Shown here in pieces: positions 1 to 8,475 of a stretch of DNA of 64,000 bases (position 1 is the first letter of the stretch; each line of letters starts with the position of its first letter). This DNA is from Calothrix sp. MO_192.B10 (lineage in GTDB: Bacteria; Cyanobacteriota; Cyanobacteriia; Cyanobacteriales; Nostocaceae): contig JASJDS010000001.1 of the NCBI GenBank assembly GCA_030065055.1, positions 1-64,000 on the forward strand. The letters run 5' to 3'. Both the position numbers and the translations under genes were made by a program. The notes beneath the pieces are model-generated. The model ran no database searches. It worked only from the letters and a program-made list of their open reading frames with translations, and was not told the DNA's origin.

Positions 1-189
1 TGTAAGGATTTAGCCAAACTCTAAGTGCTTAAAGAAGCGATTAAATTGGCATCCTGAATTGTCAATCAGGTTAATAAATGAGACTAATCTCAACAACATG
101 GCTTATTGAGAAGAACTTAAAACAGGGTTTGGTGAGCGAACAACGAGACATCAGGTATTTCGAGGATTTCTTATCCCGAACTCAGGTTA
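1..189. repeat. MITE-like dispersed repeat, copy 1 (cut by window edge)
   Basis: This stretch is nearly identical to 2916-3103, including a region that could encode a short peptide beginning MRLISTTWLIEKNLK. The right terminus CCCGAACTCAGGTTA (175-189) matches the right inverted repeat of the complete copy. The left terminus lies outside the window. The shared reading frame is probably incidental or a relic of a parent element. Confidence 0.75.
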
Positions 190-289
190 TTTATGATATT
201 GTACAAAATGGGATGCTCCCGTTCCTTTGGAGCATCGCCCTGAAAATTTTTCAGCAATATTTTATTAATTCTGTGAAATAGCAGTTAAA

Positions 290-1270
290 TTACAGACCAA
301 ACTTCTTGTCTATATCATCTGCCACTGAACCACCCCGAACAGAATTAATACGCAAGGATGTTTTATCTAGGGATATATCATAGGTTAAAGGCTTTGTCTT
401 AGATATCAAAGCTTCACCCTCTTTAACTAAAGTCTGGGGTGGATACTTTTGAATTAACTTTTTGAGAGCTTCAATACGTTTGGGTACTGCGGGATGGGTA
501 GTATCTAATTCCGCTCCTGGGGTTCTTGCCAAAACTTCCATTGCACGCAAACATCCCTCGGGCTCAAATCCTGCTTTTACCGAAGCAATATATCCAACTT
601 CATCAGCCTCCAACTCATTATTGCGGCTTTCTTGGGCTATGCGTTGTTCTAATTCTTGTTGTTTTTGCTTGACAATGCGATTAATACGCTTCTGTCCTCG
701 GGATAATCGATTGCGACTTTGGCTACCAAGTACAGAACTCAACAAACCACCAAAAGGTCCCTTGACAACCCGACGACTAACTGCACTTCCTACTGCTGTT
801 GCTGTTGCTTCTGCATTCGCGGCTCGCTTTTCTCCCAGAACTTCCCGTTCCGCTTCTTCTCTGATTTTGGCAACCAATTCTTTCTTTTTGGCTTGGCTAA
901 TGGCAATGTGGCGTTTAATGTGGTGTCCCATTTCATGAGCAACAACACAAGCCAAGGCGGAAGAATCTCCACTTAATTGGTCAAGTATGCCATCGTACAT
1001 GGCAATTAGATTCACATTAGTGGCAAAAGCATTAATATTATATTTGCGAACAATTACAATCCGCCAAGGTAAATTATCCATTTTGTTGGCGCGAGCAACC
1101 CGATCAATGATGCGATAAAGACCATATAAATTGGTCGGTAACTCTTTTTTGGCACGTTGGTATATTGTAGTAGTTGTGGGTTTTGGTTTTGCTACTGCTG
1201 GTAAGGTAGTGGATAGCAAAAGTATAGATAAACAACTAAAACTCAAAAGTTTTGTTTTTAATTTATTCAT
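290..1270 (-). CDS. M48 family zinc metallopeptidase, exported
   Basis: A 326-residue protein with a cleavable-looking signal peptide (about residues 1-28, ending in AVA-K), so it probably acts in the periplasm or at the outer side of the membrane. The zinc site HEMGHH is at 112-117 and the third-ligand motif ELEAD at 219-223 (ExxxD), the M48 signature also seen in BepA/YfgC and HtpX-like proteases. Between them is a long charged, probably helical insert (about 120-210). BepA-type proteins degrade or quality-control envelope proteins; that role here is inference. It stands alone, convergent with nothing, next to a MITE-like repeat. Family assignment is secure; substrate unknown. Confidence 0.9.
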   Translation of the reverse strand: MNKLKTKLLSFSCLSILLLSTTLPAVAKPKPTTTTIYQRAKKELPTNLYGLYRIIDRVARANKMDNLPWRIVIVRKYNINAFATNVNLIAMYDGILDQLSGDSSALACVVAHEMGHHIKRHIAISQAKKKELVAKIREEAEREVLGEKRAANAEATATAVGSAVSRRVVKGPFGGLLSSVLGSQSRNRLSRGQKRINRIVKQKQQELEQRIAQESRNNELEADEVGYIASVKAGFEPEGCLRAMEVLARTPGAELDTTHPAVPKRIEALKKLIQKYPPQTLVKEGEALISKTKPLTYDISLDKTSLRINSVRGGSVADDIDKKFGL

Positions 1271-1649
1271 GATTATTTTTCGTTGTCAAAAGTTTTATTT
1301 TACACTTTAAGCAACAGTATATATATTTAGTAAATATAGGAGAAGAGTGTATCAGTATTCTTTGCACTAAATTTATATATATTGAGTTTTAGTATAAAAA
1401 TGTTCTTGAGAGCGAAAATAACTACTGAAAAAAGTGAATTACGAATTGCGAATTGCTATTACTCTGCGGCAGCAGAACAGCTTATCCTAATGAGTAGTGC
1501 GGTCAATAACTCCAAAAACAACCTTAGAAAAGTTAATATGCCTGTAAACCCAGGTTAGCAATCAAGCTGAATCACTAATTACCCTTAGCCAAGCCGCTCC
1601 TCATCTAAAGGAGCATCACAGTCCCTAGCCAAATACCATTAAAGCAGAT
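1271..1649. other. Intergenic, no gene seen
   Basis: AT-rich spacer between the divergent M48 protease and ycf3 genes. It should hold both promoters, but I could not pick convincing -35/-10 pairs. No RNA gene or clear repeat was seen. Confidence 0.4.
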
Positions 1650-2171
1650 ATGCCAAGAACCCAGAAAAACGATAACTTTATAGATAAATCCTTTACTGTG
1701 ATGGCGGATCTGATTCTCAAGCTCCTGCCAGCGAATAAACGAGCCAAAGAAGCCTTTGTTTATTACCGCGATGGAATGTCGGCACAGACAGAAGGAGAAT
1801 ATGCCGAAGCTTTGGAGAATTATGAAGAAGCTTTAAAACTAGAAGAAGATGCCAACGATCGCAGTTATATCCTTTACAATATGGGGTTAATCCATGCTAG
1901 TAATGGCGATCGCCAAAAGGCTTTAGAATTATATCATCAGGCGATCGAATGTAACCCCCGCCTTCCCCAAGCATTAAATAATATTGCTGTTATCTTCCAC
2001 TACGAAGGGGAAAAGGCAAAGGAAGCCGGTGATGAAGATGGAGGGGAAGCATTATTCGATAAAGCTGCTGATTATTGGGTGAGAGCAATTCGTATGGCTC
2101 CTAACAATTACATCGAAGCTCAAAACTGGTTAAAAACCACAGGTAGAATGGAAATTGATGTATTCTTTTAA
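1650..2171 (+). CDS. ycf3: Photosystem I assembly protein Ycf3
   Basis: A 173-residue protein of the usual Ycf3 length. It has three tetratricopeptide repeats: [13 protein letters not shown] onward (about 36-69), [16 protein letters not shown] (about 72-105) and a third starting [20 protein letters not shown] (about 109-155). Ycf3 is a thylakoid-peripheral chaperone that helps assemble the PsaA/PsaB core of photosystem I. The N-terminus [16 protein letters not shown] and the C-terminal NWLKTTGRM segment are typical. It lies upstream of gatC on the same strand, but a 178-bp gap with a palindromic repeat argues for separate transcription. Confidence 0.95.
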   Translation: MPRTQKNDNFIDKSFTVMADLILKLLPANKRAKEAFVYYRDGMSAQTEGEYAEALENYEEALKLEEDANDRSYILYNMGLIHASNGDRQKALELYHQAIECNPRLPQALNNIAVIFHYEGEKAKEAGDEDGGEALFDKAADYWVRAIRMAPNNYIEAQNWLKTTGRMEIDVFF

Positions 2172-2192
2172 AGGTTTTGGGCGGGTATGAGC

Positions 2193-2256
2193 GATCCCCG
2201 ACTTCTATCCTAGGAATTGCTACAATGTGCGGATATTGATTCAAAAGTCGGGGATC
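2193..2256. repeat. 64-bp palindromic repeat, copy A
   Basis: The ends GATCCCCGACTT and AAGTCGGGGATC are perfect inverted repeats. A related copy lies in the opposite orientation at 36142-36206, sharing the internal AATTGCTACAAT-type core. Confidence 0.75.
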
Positions 2257-2349
2257 ACCTTACCTAGCCCTCAAAACTAATTCCCATAATTCATACCAAA
2301 TAATCCCCAGTTACCCTCGTTAGTATTTCAACATAAAATCACAAAACCT

Positions 2350-2640
2350 ATGATCGATCGCGAACAAGTGCGTAAAGTAGCCCATCTAGCTCGTTTAGAA
2401 TTGACAGCAGCAGAAGAAGAAACATTTACTACTCAGTTAGGAAATATTTTGGCCTATGTTGAACAGTTGAACGAACTGGATGTTCGCAATATCCCACCAA
2501 CAACCAGGGCAATTGATGTTAGTAATATCACGCGATCGGATGTGCTTAAGCCTTATCCAGAACGGGAAGCAATTCTCCAAAGCTCCCCAGATCAAGAAGG
2601 TGACTTCTTTCGGGTTCCAAAAATCCTCAATGAAGAATAA
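2350..2640 (+). CDS. gatC: Asp-tRNA(Asn)/Glu-tRNA(Gln) amidotransferase subunit C
   Basis: A 96-residue protein of normal GatC length with the family opening [19 protein letters not shown] and the central [13 protein letters not shown] segment. GatC stabilises the GatA-GatB complex, which converts Glu-tRNA(Gln) to Gln-tRNA(Gln) and Asp-tRNA(Asn) to Asn-tRNA(Asn) in the cytoplasm. Cyanobacteria rely on this route to make Gln-tRNA. gatA and gatB are not adjacent, which is usual in cyanobacteria. A strong intrinsic terminator follows at 2772. Confidence 0.95.
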   Translation: MIDREQVRKVAHLARLELTAAEEETFTTQLGNILAYVEQLNELDVRNIPPTTRAIDVSNITRSDVLKPYPEREAILQSSPDQEGDFFRVPKILNEE

Positions 2641-2771
2641 ATGAAATGTTTCTAAAGTTACTCAATTGCCACTGACAATTAACTTTACCATTGCTACCAT
2701 TGACACATATACAGAAATTCTATACAGAAACTAAGTCCACTATATTGTGTCAGAATCTAACAAGAATCACT

Positions 2772-2798
2772 TACCCCCACTAAGGGGGTATTTTTTTA
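2772..2798 (+). terminator. Intrinsic terminator after gatC
   Basis: Perfect 7-bp stem TACCCCC / GGGGGTA with a 5-nt loop, followed at once by seven T residues on the + strand. Confidence 0.85.
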
Positions 2799-2870
2799 TT
2801 CCCTAACTACAGACACCCAAGAGTAATTAACCTGAGTTCGGTGTTAGGAGTTCGGTGTTAGGAGTTAAAA

Positions 2871-3103
2871 TTAACCTGAGTTCGGGTTCAGCCAAAAGCT
2901 AAAAAGCTTATTCTGTAAGAATTGAGCCAAACTCTAAGTGCTTAAATCAGCGATTAAATTGGCATCCTGAATTGTCAATCAGGTTCATAAATGAGACTAA
3001 TCTCAACAACATGGCTGATTGAGAAGAACTTAAAACAGGGTTTGGTGAGCGAACAACGAGACATCAGGTGTTTCGAGGATTTCTTATCCCGAACTCAGGT
3101 TAA
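2871..3103. repeat. Complete MITE-like element with 16-bp inverted termini
   Basis: The left end TTAACCTGAGTTCGGG (2871-2886) and right end CCCGAACTCAGGTTAA (3088-3103) are perfect inverted repeats; two further bases may extend each side. The interior matches copy 1 at 1-189. A solo copy of the left end, lacking the last bases, lies at 2827-2840. No transposase is encoded. Confidence 0.8.
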
Positions 3104-3138
3104 TTATACTCACTACAAGGGAATGAAAATTATTCTTT

Positions 3139-3299
3139 GCGGGCGGGGAAACCCCGCCCCTACTCCATCACTCCATCACTCCATCACTCCGGGCGGGGAA
3201 ACCCCGCCCCTACTCCATCACTCCGGGCGGGGAAACCCCGCCCCTACTCCATCACTCCATCACTCCTTCCCTCCGGGCGGGGAAACCCCGCCCCTACGC
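3139..3299. repeat. Four-copy GC-rich hairpin repeat with CTCCATCA spacers
   Basis: The palindrome GGGCGGGG-AAA-CCCCGCCC followed by CTAC occurs four times, separated by CTCCATCA tandem units. The last copy supplies the stop codon of the rppA-like gene. Two more copies lie at about 60960-61030. Confidence 0.85.
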
Positions 3300-3974
3300 T
3301 GTATCAAAACGATAACCTTTACCGTAAACACTGTGAATTAACTGTGTTTCTCCACCCACCTCAATTTTGCGTCGCAGTAAACGCACTAAAGCTGCAATCA
3401 CATTACTACTGGGTTGTTCCTCATTGTGCCAAAGATTCTGCATAATTTCGGTGTGAGTTAGCAATCGTCCAGAATTCTCCATGAAGTATTGCAGTAACTT
3501 ACTTTCTTTTTCCGATAGTTCAATAATTCTGTCTTGGCGGTAAGCCACTTGATTTTCCCTATCGAGTTCCAAATCCCCTACTACCAGGCGAGTGGTTGTG
3601 GGATGGGGTGGAAAATTAGAACGACGCAATAAAGCGCGAACTCTGGCTAATAATTCCCGTAATTCAAAAGGTTTTACGATATAATCATCTGCACCAGCAT
3701 CTAACCCTTGAATGCGATCGTCAAGGGTATCTTTAGCAGTGAGAAATAATACAGGGGTAGAAATCCCTCGACAACGTAACTCTTGACAAATGTCCAATCC
3801 TGTTTTTCCAGGTAACATCCAATCTAAGATGAGTAGGTTGTAATTACCTGTTTTTGCCAGTTTACTACCACTAGTTCCATCGTAGGCAGTATCAACACTA
3901 TATCCCTCACGAGTTAAGACTCTACTTAAAGGATCTGTGAGTTCAACTTCATCATCAACTACTAAAATTTTCAT
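3294..3974 (-). CDS. rppA: OmpR-family response regulator, RppA-like
   Basis: A 226-residue regulator: receiver domain at 1-115 with acidic pocket DD (7-8), phospho-acceptor Asp51 in LILDWMLPG and Lys101 in IVKPFE; winged-helix DNA-binding domain at about 128-224 (ELSEKESKLLQYF, IAALVRLLRRKIE). The opening MKILVVDDEVELTDPLSRVL resembles cyanobacterial RppA/NrsR regulators, which respond to redox or metal signals; the symbol is by resemblance only. RppA genes normally sit beside the histidine kinase rppB; none is next to this one. The TAG stop lies inside the fourth GC-rich hairpin repeat, so the 3' end may have been reshaped by repeat insertion and a downstream partner lost. Confidence 0.85.
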   Translation of the reverse strand: MKILVVDDEVELTDPLSRVLTREGYSVDTAYDGTSGSKLAKTGNYNLLILDWMLPGKTGLDICQELRCRGISTPVLFLTAKDTLDDRIQGLDAGADDYIVKPFELRELLARVRALLRRSNFPPHPTTTRLVVGDLELDRENQVAYRQDRIIELSEKESKLLQYFMENSGRLLTHTEIMQNLWHNEEQPSSNVIAALVRLLRRKIEVGGETQLIHSVYGKGYRFDTA

Positions 3975-4032
3975 AGATGCTTCTTTGCGGTTTGTACCTT
4001 TGGAGTGGGAGAGTGTGGGAATTTAATTCTGA

Positions 4033-4230
4033 TTACTTATTACTTATTACTTATTACTTATTACTTTCCCCTGAGGGGGCTGCTTTCAGCTATTATGATG
4101 TTACTGTGCCCTGACCAAAAAATAGTCAAAAATGAATCTATCGTTTCATTAGCCCTTCGATTTATCGATGGGGTAACTGATAACTGATAATTGATAACTG
4201 ATAATTGATAACTGATAACTGATAACTGAT
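4033..4230. repeat. Short tandem repeats upstream of hisG
   Basis: Tandem TTACTTA units (4033-4067) and a run of AACTGATA/ATTGATA units (4167-4230) ending one base before the hisG start. These are typical short tandemly repeated sequences of filamentous cyanobacteria. A second AACTGATA run is at 39842-39870. Confidence 0.8.
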
Positions 4231-4231
4231 T

Positions 4232-4873
4232 ATGCTGACTGTTGCATTGCCCAAAGGTGAACTTCTCAAATATAGTATCCGTCTGTTGAAAACTGTAGGT
4301 TTGGACTTTAGTGGTTTTTTGGATTCGGGAAACCGTCAATTACAAATTCCCGATACCAGTGGAACCGCTAAAGGATTACTGGTAAGGGCACAAGATGTAC
4401 CTGTGTATGTAGAATATGGTCAGGCACAGCTAGGAATTGTGGGTTTTGATGTCTTGAAAGAGAAAAAGCCACAAGTCGCTCATTTAGTAGATTTGGGCTT
4501 TGGTTATTGTCGGATGTCCGTAGCAGTTAAGCAATCTAGTCACTATAAATCGCCTTTGGATTTACCAACCCATGGGAGAGTGGCTTCCAAGTATGTCAAT
4601 TGTGCCCGTGAATACTTTAATGACTTGGATTTACCCGTAGAGATTGTCCCATTGTATGGTTCTGTAGAGTTGGGACCAATCACCGGTATGTCAGAAGCGA
4701 TCGTTGATTTAGTTTCCACAGGGCGAACTTTAAAGGAAAATGGGCTAGTAGAAATTGCTACTTTATATGAAAGTACTGCATATTTAATTGCCCATCCCCT
4801 CAGTTATCGTTTGAACAAGGATAATATAGGCGATTTAATTGGGAAAATTAGAGCAGCTAGTGTGGCTGTTTAG
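4232..4873 (+). CDS. hisG: ATP phosphoribosyltransferase, short form
   Basis: A 213-residue enzyme catalysing the first step of histidine biosynthesis, ATP + PRPP to phosphoribosyl-ATP. The length identifies the short HisG form, which lacks the C-terminal regulatory domain and works with HisZ; hisZ is not in this window. Visible motifs are [10 protein letters not shown] at the start, the [10 protein letters not shown] region, and the PRPP-binding stretch [18 protein letters not shown] (about 151-168). The ATG follows directly on the AACTGATA tandem repeats, so the leader is repeat DNA and no clear Shine-Dalgarno is left. Confidence 0.95.
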   Translation: MLTVALPKGELLKYSIRLLKTVGLDFSGFLDSGNRQLQIPDTSGTAKGLLVRAQDVPVYVEYGQAQLGIVGFDVLKEKKPQVAHLVDLGFGYCRMSVAVKQSSHYKSPLDLPTHGRVASKYVNCAREYFNDLDLPVEIVPLYGSVELGPITGMSEAIVDLVSTGRTLKENGLVEIATLYESTAYLIAHPLSYRLNKDNIGDLIGKIRAASVAV

Positions 4874-5385
4874 ATTTTAGATTTTAGATTTTAGATTTTG
4901 GATTGAATCAGCTCTAGGGCGTGTTTTCAAACTATGGTGTAGGTTGGGTAGAACGAAACCAAACCCAACTGGGTGTACGGAAAATGTTGGGTTGAGGAAC
5001 GAAACCCAACCTACAATTGATGCTAATTTTGGGTTTGAAAACAGACCCTAGCCTTAATAAGGAGAGGGGATGGGGGTGAGGTTCGATCTTATATTTAACC
5101 AACCTTGGGGGGTTGAATTCCCCTGCTTCTATAAGCAGCGCGTTTTGCGTCGGGGTAAAATTCCCGTTGCAAAACATATAAGAATCCGGTTTGAATATTG
5201 AAAAAATTTAGGTACTTGTAGGGTGTGTTAGACGTAAGTCGTAACGCACCAAAACCCTTGCAGCATGGTGCGTTACCCTACGGGATAACACACCCTACGT
5301 GTTTTTCAAAAATCAAATAGTAATCCTATAATTCTAAATTCTAAATTCTAAATTCTACATTCTTTTAATTATGCCTACCTACTTA
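4874..5385. repeat. Repeat-filled intergenic region
   Basis: No gene. It holds TTAGATT tandem units (4873-4903), a hairpin repeat with GTAGGTTGGGT / ACCCAACCTAC ends (about 4940-5014; relatives at 56859-56936 and 57020-57050), a second with TAGGGTGTGTTA / TAACACACCCTA ends (about 5219-5299), and TTCTAAA tandem units (5330-5360). Confidence 0.7.
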
Positions 5386-6597
5386 CTAACCACCAAAAAA
5401 CTTTTCTACACAACGCACAAACATTTCTACCCCCATTGGTAAAACCATTTCATCAAAATCAAACCGGGGGTGATGGTGGGGATAAGCGAGGTTTTTCTCA
5501 GGATTGGCGGAACCTAAAAAGAAATAGCAGCCGGGAACTTCTTGTAAAAAGAATGACATATCTTCACCGCCCATAGTTTGACAATCTAGTGCCACACCCA
5601 TAGGGGTTTCTACCACAGTTTCTGCTACAGAACGCACTAACTCTGCCATACCAGCATCATTAATTACTGGAGGATATAAGCCCCAGTATTCTAAGTCATA
5701 ATTAGCACCATGACTTTGACAAACCCCAGCAATAATTTGTTCCACCCGTTGGTGGAAAAAGCCTGCAAAATCGGGATTAAAATACCTGACAGTACCACTC
5801 ATATTGGCAGTATCAGCAATGACATTATTTGTCGTACCTGCATGGAGTTCTCCTACTGTAACCACCGCCGAATCAATGGGATTGACATTACGGGCAACAA
5901 TAGTTTGCAGAGCGTTGACAATTTGAGCTGCTACCACCACAGAATCAATGGTTTGGTGGGGAATTGCTCCATGTCCCCCTTTACCAAAAATCTGACAGCG
6001 AAATAATTCCACCGCCGCCATTAATTCCCCAGCACGGACACCAATGGTTCCCAAGGGTTGATTATTCCACAAATGTAAGCCAATAATCGCGTCTACATCG
6101 GGATTTTTTAATACCCCTGCCTCAATCATGGGTTTGGCACCCCCTGGTGCTTCTTCCGCAGGCTGAAAGATGATTTTTACAGTACCAGTGAAAGATTGCC
6201 GATGGTGGTGCAGATAATAAGCAGTACCTAAAGCGATCGCAGTATGTCCATCATGTCCACAAGCGTGCATTATACCATCATGCTGGGAACGGTAGGGCAC
6301 TTCATTCAGTTCTTGAATGGGTAATGCATCCATATCCGCCCGAATTGCCAATACTTGGGAGCCGGATTTCCCCTCAATCATGGCAACTATCCCAGTTTCG
6401 GCAATTCCTGTATGATGTTCAATTCCCCATTCCTGCAACTTCTGGGAAATCAAATCAGCAGTTAACTTCTCCTGGAAACCTAATTCCGGTTTTTGGTGAA
6501 TTTGTCGCCGCCACTCTACCAGTTGCGGCTGTAATGCCCGGATATCCAGTCGGATGGAAGATAAATCAACAGCCGAGTTGGGGAAAGTAGAAACCAT
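5386..6597 (-). CDS. M20 family metal-dependent amidohydrolase
   Basis: A 403-residue cytosolic enzyme of the amidohydrolase/carboxypeptidase group that includes hippurate hydrolase, N-acyl-amino-acid hydrolase and plant IAA-amino acid hydrolases. Metal-binding motifs seen are MHACGHDGHTA (about 110-120), PAEEAPGGAKPMIEAG (about 145-160) and a C-terminal H-rich PHHHPRFDFDE (about 373-383). The dimerisation lid is the central region with the GKGGHGAIPH motif. It hydrolyses an N-acyl or amide bond of an amino-acid derivative; the substrate cannot be read from sequence. It stands alone between a repeat region and trxA2. Confidence 0.9.
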   Translation of the reverse strand: MVSTFPNSAVDLSSIRLDIRALQPQLVEWRRQIHQKPELGFQEKLTADLISQKLQEWGIEHHTGIAETGIVAMIEGKSGSQVLAIRADMDALPIQELNEVPYRSQHDGIMHACGHDGHTAIALGTAYYLHHHRQSFTGTVKIIFQPAEEAPGGAKPMIEAGVLKNPDVDAIIGLHLWNNQPLGTIGVRAGELMAAVELFRCQIFGKGGHGAIPHQTIDSVVVAAQIVNALQTIVARNVNPIDSAVVTVGELHAGTTNNVIADTANMSGTVRYFNPDFAGFFHQRVEQIIAGVCQSHGANYDLEYWGLYPPVINDAGMAELVRSVAETVVETPMGVALDCQTMGGEDMSFFLQEVPGCYFFLGSANPEKNLAYPHHHPRFDFDEMVLPMGVEMFVRCVEKFFGG

Positions 6598-6791
6598 AAC
6601 TGAGATTGTATAGATTGTGATTTTATGCTCTTTGTTTTACCTTTTTCATGAAAAAAATAGGTGTAGAAGTTATACCAATTTGATAAAAGAATGTGTTGCA
6701 ATCATTTATTGAATCGGTATTAGGCATAAAGAGAAATTGTAGACATCTTTATAACCATAAATCTACACCTTGTAAATCCCTAGTAACAAGA

Positions 6792-7115
6792 CTACAGATA
6801 CTGTGTTAAAGTCTTAGCCAAGGTGGTTTTTGGTACTGCACCAACAACAGTATCCACCTGTTTACCACCTTTAAACACCATCAGTGTAGGTATGCTACGA
6901 ATTCCGTAATGACTGGCAACTGTGGGATTTTGATCTGTATTCAATTTCACCACTTTTACCTGTCCCTGATATTCTGTAGATACCTCCTCTACCACGGGAG
7001 ATAGCATACGACAAGGCCCACACCAAGGTGCCCAAAAGTCTACTAACACTGGAACTGTACTTTCGAGGACTTCTGACTTGAATGTTGCTTCTGTCACATT
7101 TGTAACGGATGACAT
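6792..7115 (-). CDS. trxA2: Thioredoxin, TrxA2-like
   Basis: A 107-residue m-type thioredoxin with the redox site WCGPC (31-35) in the context [14 protein letters not shown] and the cis-proline segment [10 protein letters not shown]. It reduces protein disulfides in the cytosol. It is divergently transcribed from an ArsR-family gene across 80 bp. In Anabaena sp. PCC 7120 the same arrangement is trxA2-rexT, in which RexT represses trxA2 and oxidation releases it. The symbol is taken from that context and from the RexT match next door. Confidence 0.88.
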   Translation of the reverse strand: MSSVTNVTEATFKSEVLESTVPVLVDFWAPWCGPCRMLSPVVEEVSTEYQGQVKVVKLNTDQNPTVASHYGIRSIPTLMVFKGGKQVDTVVGAVPKTTLAKTLTQYL

Positions 7116-7195
7116 AATTGCCCTCCCTTTATACTTCTAAAGTTCGAGATAATCGAATAATTAAAATATAATCTAATTTATCAGATAATGCAAGT
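7116..7195. promoter_or_regulatory. Shared trxA2/rexT promoter region with candidate RexT operators
   Basis: This 80-bp divergent spacer contains two dyads: TTCGA-GATAA-TCGAA (7143-7157, perfect 5-bp arms) and the imperfect AT-rich ATCTAATTTATCAGAT (about 7170-7185). ArsR-family repressors bind such imperfect inverted repeats. Which one RexT uses cannot be decided from sequence. Confidence 0.55.
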
Positions 7196-7552
7196 ATGCG
7201 ATTTATCTACAACCCAGACCAAAAACATATATCTTTACCAGGGGTTTTATATGCTTTAGGAGATCCTGTAAGGTTGGAAATAGTGAGGCAATTGGCAATC
7301 AAAGGGGAGCAGTGTTGTGCGGATTTTGATTTTGCGATCGCAAAATCAACCATGTCCCATCATTTTAGAATTTTAAGGGAATCCGGGGTGGTTTGGACCC
7401 ATAAAGAAGGAACCCAGCGTATAAATCGTTTACGGAGGGAAGATTTGGATCAATTATTTCCTGGTTTGCTAGATGCTATACTGCGATCGGCTCAACCATT
7501 AGTAGTTAATGGTAATCAATCAATGGCAGAACCACCAGTAATGTCCAAGTAA
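7196..7552 (+). CDS. rexT: Redox-sensing ArsR-family repressor RexT
   Basis: A 118-residue winged-helix ArsR/SmtB-type regulator: recognition region AKSTMSHHFRILRESGVV (about 49-66) and wing HKEGTQRINRLRRED. It has adjacent cysteines at exactly 40-41 (GEQCCADF); in Anabaena RexT this Cys40-Cys41 pair is reported as the H2O2-sensitive disulfide that abolishes DNA binding. No metal-site ELCVCD motif is present, so it is not an ArsR/SmtB metal sensor. It is divergent from a thioredoxin gene. The product should repress trxA2 and probably itself, with derepression on oxidation. Confidence 0.88.
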   Translation: MRFIYNPDQKHISLPGVLYALGDPVRLEIVRQLAIKGEQCCADFDFAIAKSTMSHHFRILRESGVVWTHKEGTQRINRLRREDLDQLFPGLLDAILRSAQPLVVNGNQSMAEPPVMSK

Positions 7553-7903
7553 TGTTGTAGCGTGCGTTCAAAAAGAATGGGACAGATTAATAGATGGGTA
7601 AATGGGTAGATGGGTAGGGGCACGGCATCAGAGTGATAATTTTATACACCAAAAGATTGTGGATGCCGTGCCCTTACGAATCATGTATGTGTCGCAAACA
7701 TTATTTGAGTTGGTATTAGATGTTTGGGATTGCTTCCTTGCGTCGCAATGACGTAGCGATTGTCTTCCGGAAATACACCCATCTGCCGCTATAAAACCAG
7801 CCCAGTAAGATGGCGTTTAAGAAACGCAACCCAACATTATCAAATATTTGTTAGGTTTCCATATTAGTCTTGAAATTGGATAATGTCCGTTTTGGATTCC
7901 CCA
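7553..7903. repeat. Repeat-containing intergenic region
   Basis: No gene. It includes a palindromic repeat with GGGCACGGCATC / GGATGCCGTGCCC ends (about 7616-7674; relative at 58708-58772) and a degenerate member of the CCCAAC-type hairpin family (about 7820-7860). Confidence 0.65.
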
Positions 7904-7934
7904 ATAAAAAAGGAGCCAAACTCAGGCTCCTTTA
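7904..7934 (-). terminator. Intrinsic terminator after rplL
   Basis: On the minus strand the stem AAAGGAGCC / GGCTCCTTT with a 7-nt loop runs into a T tract just beyond the rplL stop, closing the ribosomal-protein block. Confidence 0.85.
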
Positions 7935-7956
7935 AACATAAATAATGAAGTTAAAA

Positions 7957-8352
7957 TTACTTCACACTTGCCTTACCACCAGCTTCCTCAATGCGCTTCT
8001 TAGCATCTTCAGCGGCATCCTTAGGCATAGCTTCCTTAATAGCCTTAGGCGCAGATTCTACCATGTCTTTGGCTTCCTTCAGACCTAAGCCGGTCAATTC
8101 CCGGACAATCTTGAGGATAGCAATCTTCTTGTCAGCAGGAACCTCTTCCAGAACCAAATCAAATTCGGTCTTTTCTTCTTCTGGTTCAGCACCAGCAGCA
8201 CCAGGAGCACCAGGAGCCATCATCATCATGCCACCAGCAGGAGCAGCGGCACTGACTTCAAAAGTTTCTTCAATTTGCTTAACTAACTCAGCTGCTTCCA
8301 ATAGAGTTAGAGTTTTTAACTTTTCTAAGATTTCATCAGTTGTAGCAGACAT
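7957..8352 (-). CDS. rplL: 50S ribosomal protein L7/L12
   Basis: A 131-residue protein: N-terminal dimerisation domain ([20 protein letters not shown]), Ala/Gly/Met-rich hinge ([20 protein letters not shown], about 35-54) and C-terminal factor-binding domain ([18 protein letters not shown] to the end). It forms the mobile stalk that recruits EF-Tu and EF-G. It is the last gene of the rplK-rplA-rplJ-rplL series and is followed by a terminator. The methionine-rich hinge is typical of cyanobacterial L12. Confidence 0.97.
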   Translation of the reverse strand: MSATTDEILEKLKTLTLLEAAELVKQIEETFEVSAAAPAGGMMMMAPGAPGAAGAEPEEEKTEFDLVLEEVPADKKIAILKIVRELTGLGLKEAKDMVESAPKAIKEAMPKDAAEDAKKRIEEAGGKASVK

Positions 8353-8380
8353 TTATGTATCTCCTTGAAGGTAAAATTTG

Positions 8381-8433
8381 TTGGTTGTTGGTTGTTGGTT
8401 GTTAGTTGTTGGTTGTTAGTTGTTGGTTGTTTT
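8381..8433. repeat. GTTGTTG short tandem repeats between rplJ and rplL
   Basis: About seven degenerate TTGTTGG/TTGTTAG heptamers lie between two co-transcribed ribosomal-protein genes, so they would be copied into the operon mRNA. Confidence 0.8.
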
Positions 8434-8475
8434 AATCATCACTAAAACTCTTAATTCCTAACTCCTAACTCCTAA

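Noticed and set aside
78-281. 67-residue frame beginning MRLISTTWLIEKNLK, also at 2991
   Set aside because: It lies within a duplicated TIR element, and the two copies diverge into unrelated sequence past the element end, so it is more likely repeat DNA than a gene.
4932-5177. 81-residue frame on the minus strand
   Set aside because: Composed of GTAGGTTGGGT-type hairpin repeat and flanking non-coding DNA; no protein-like features.
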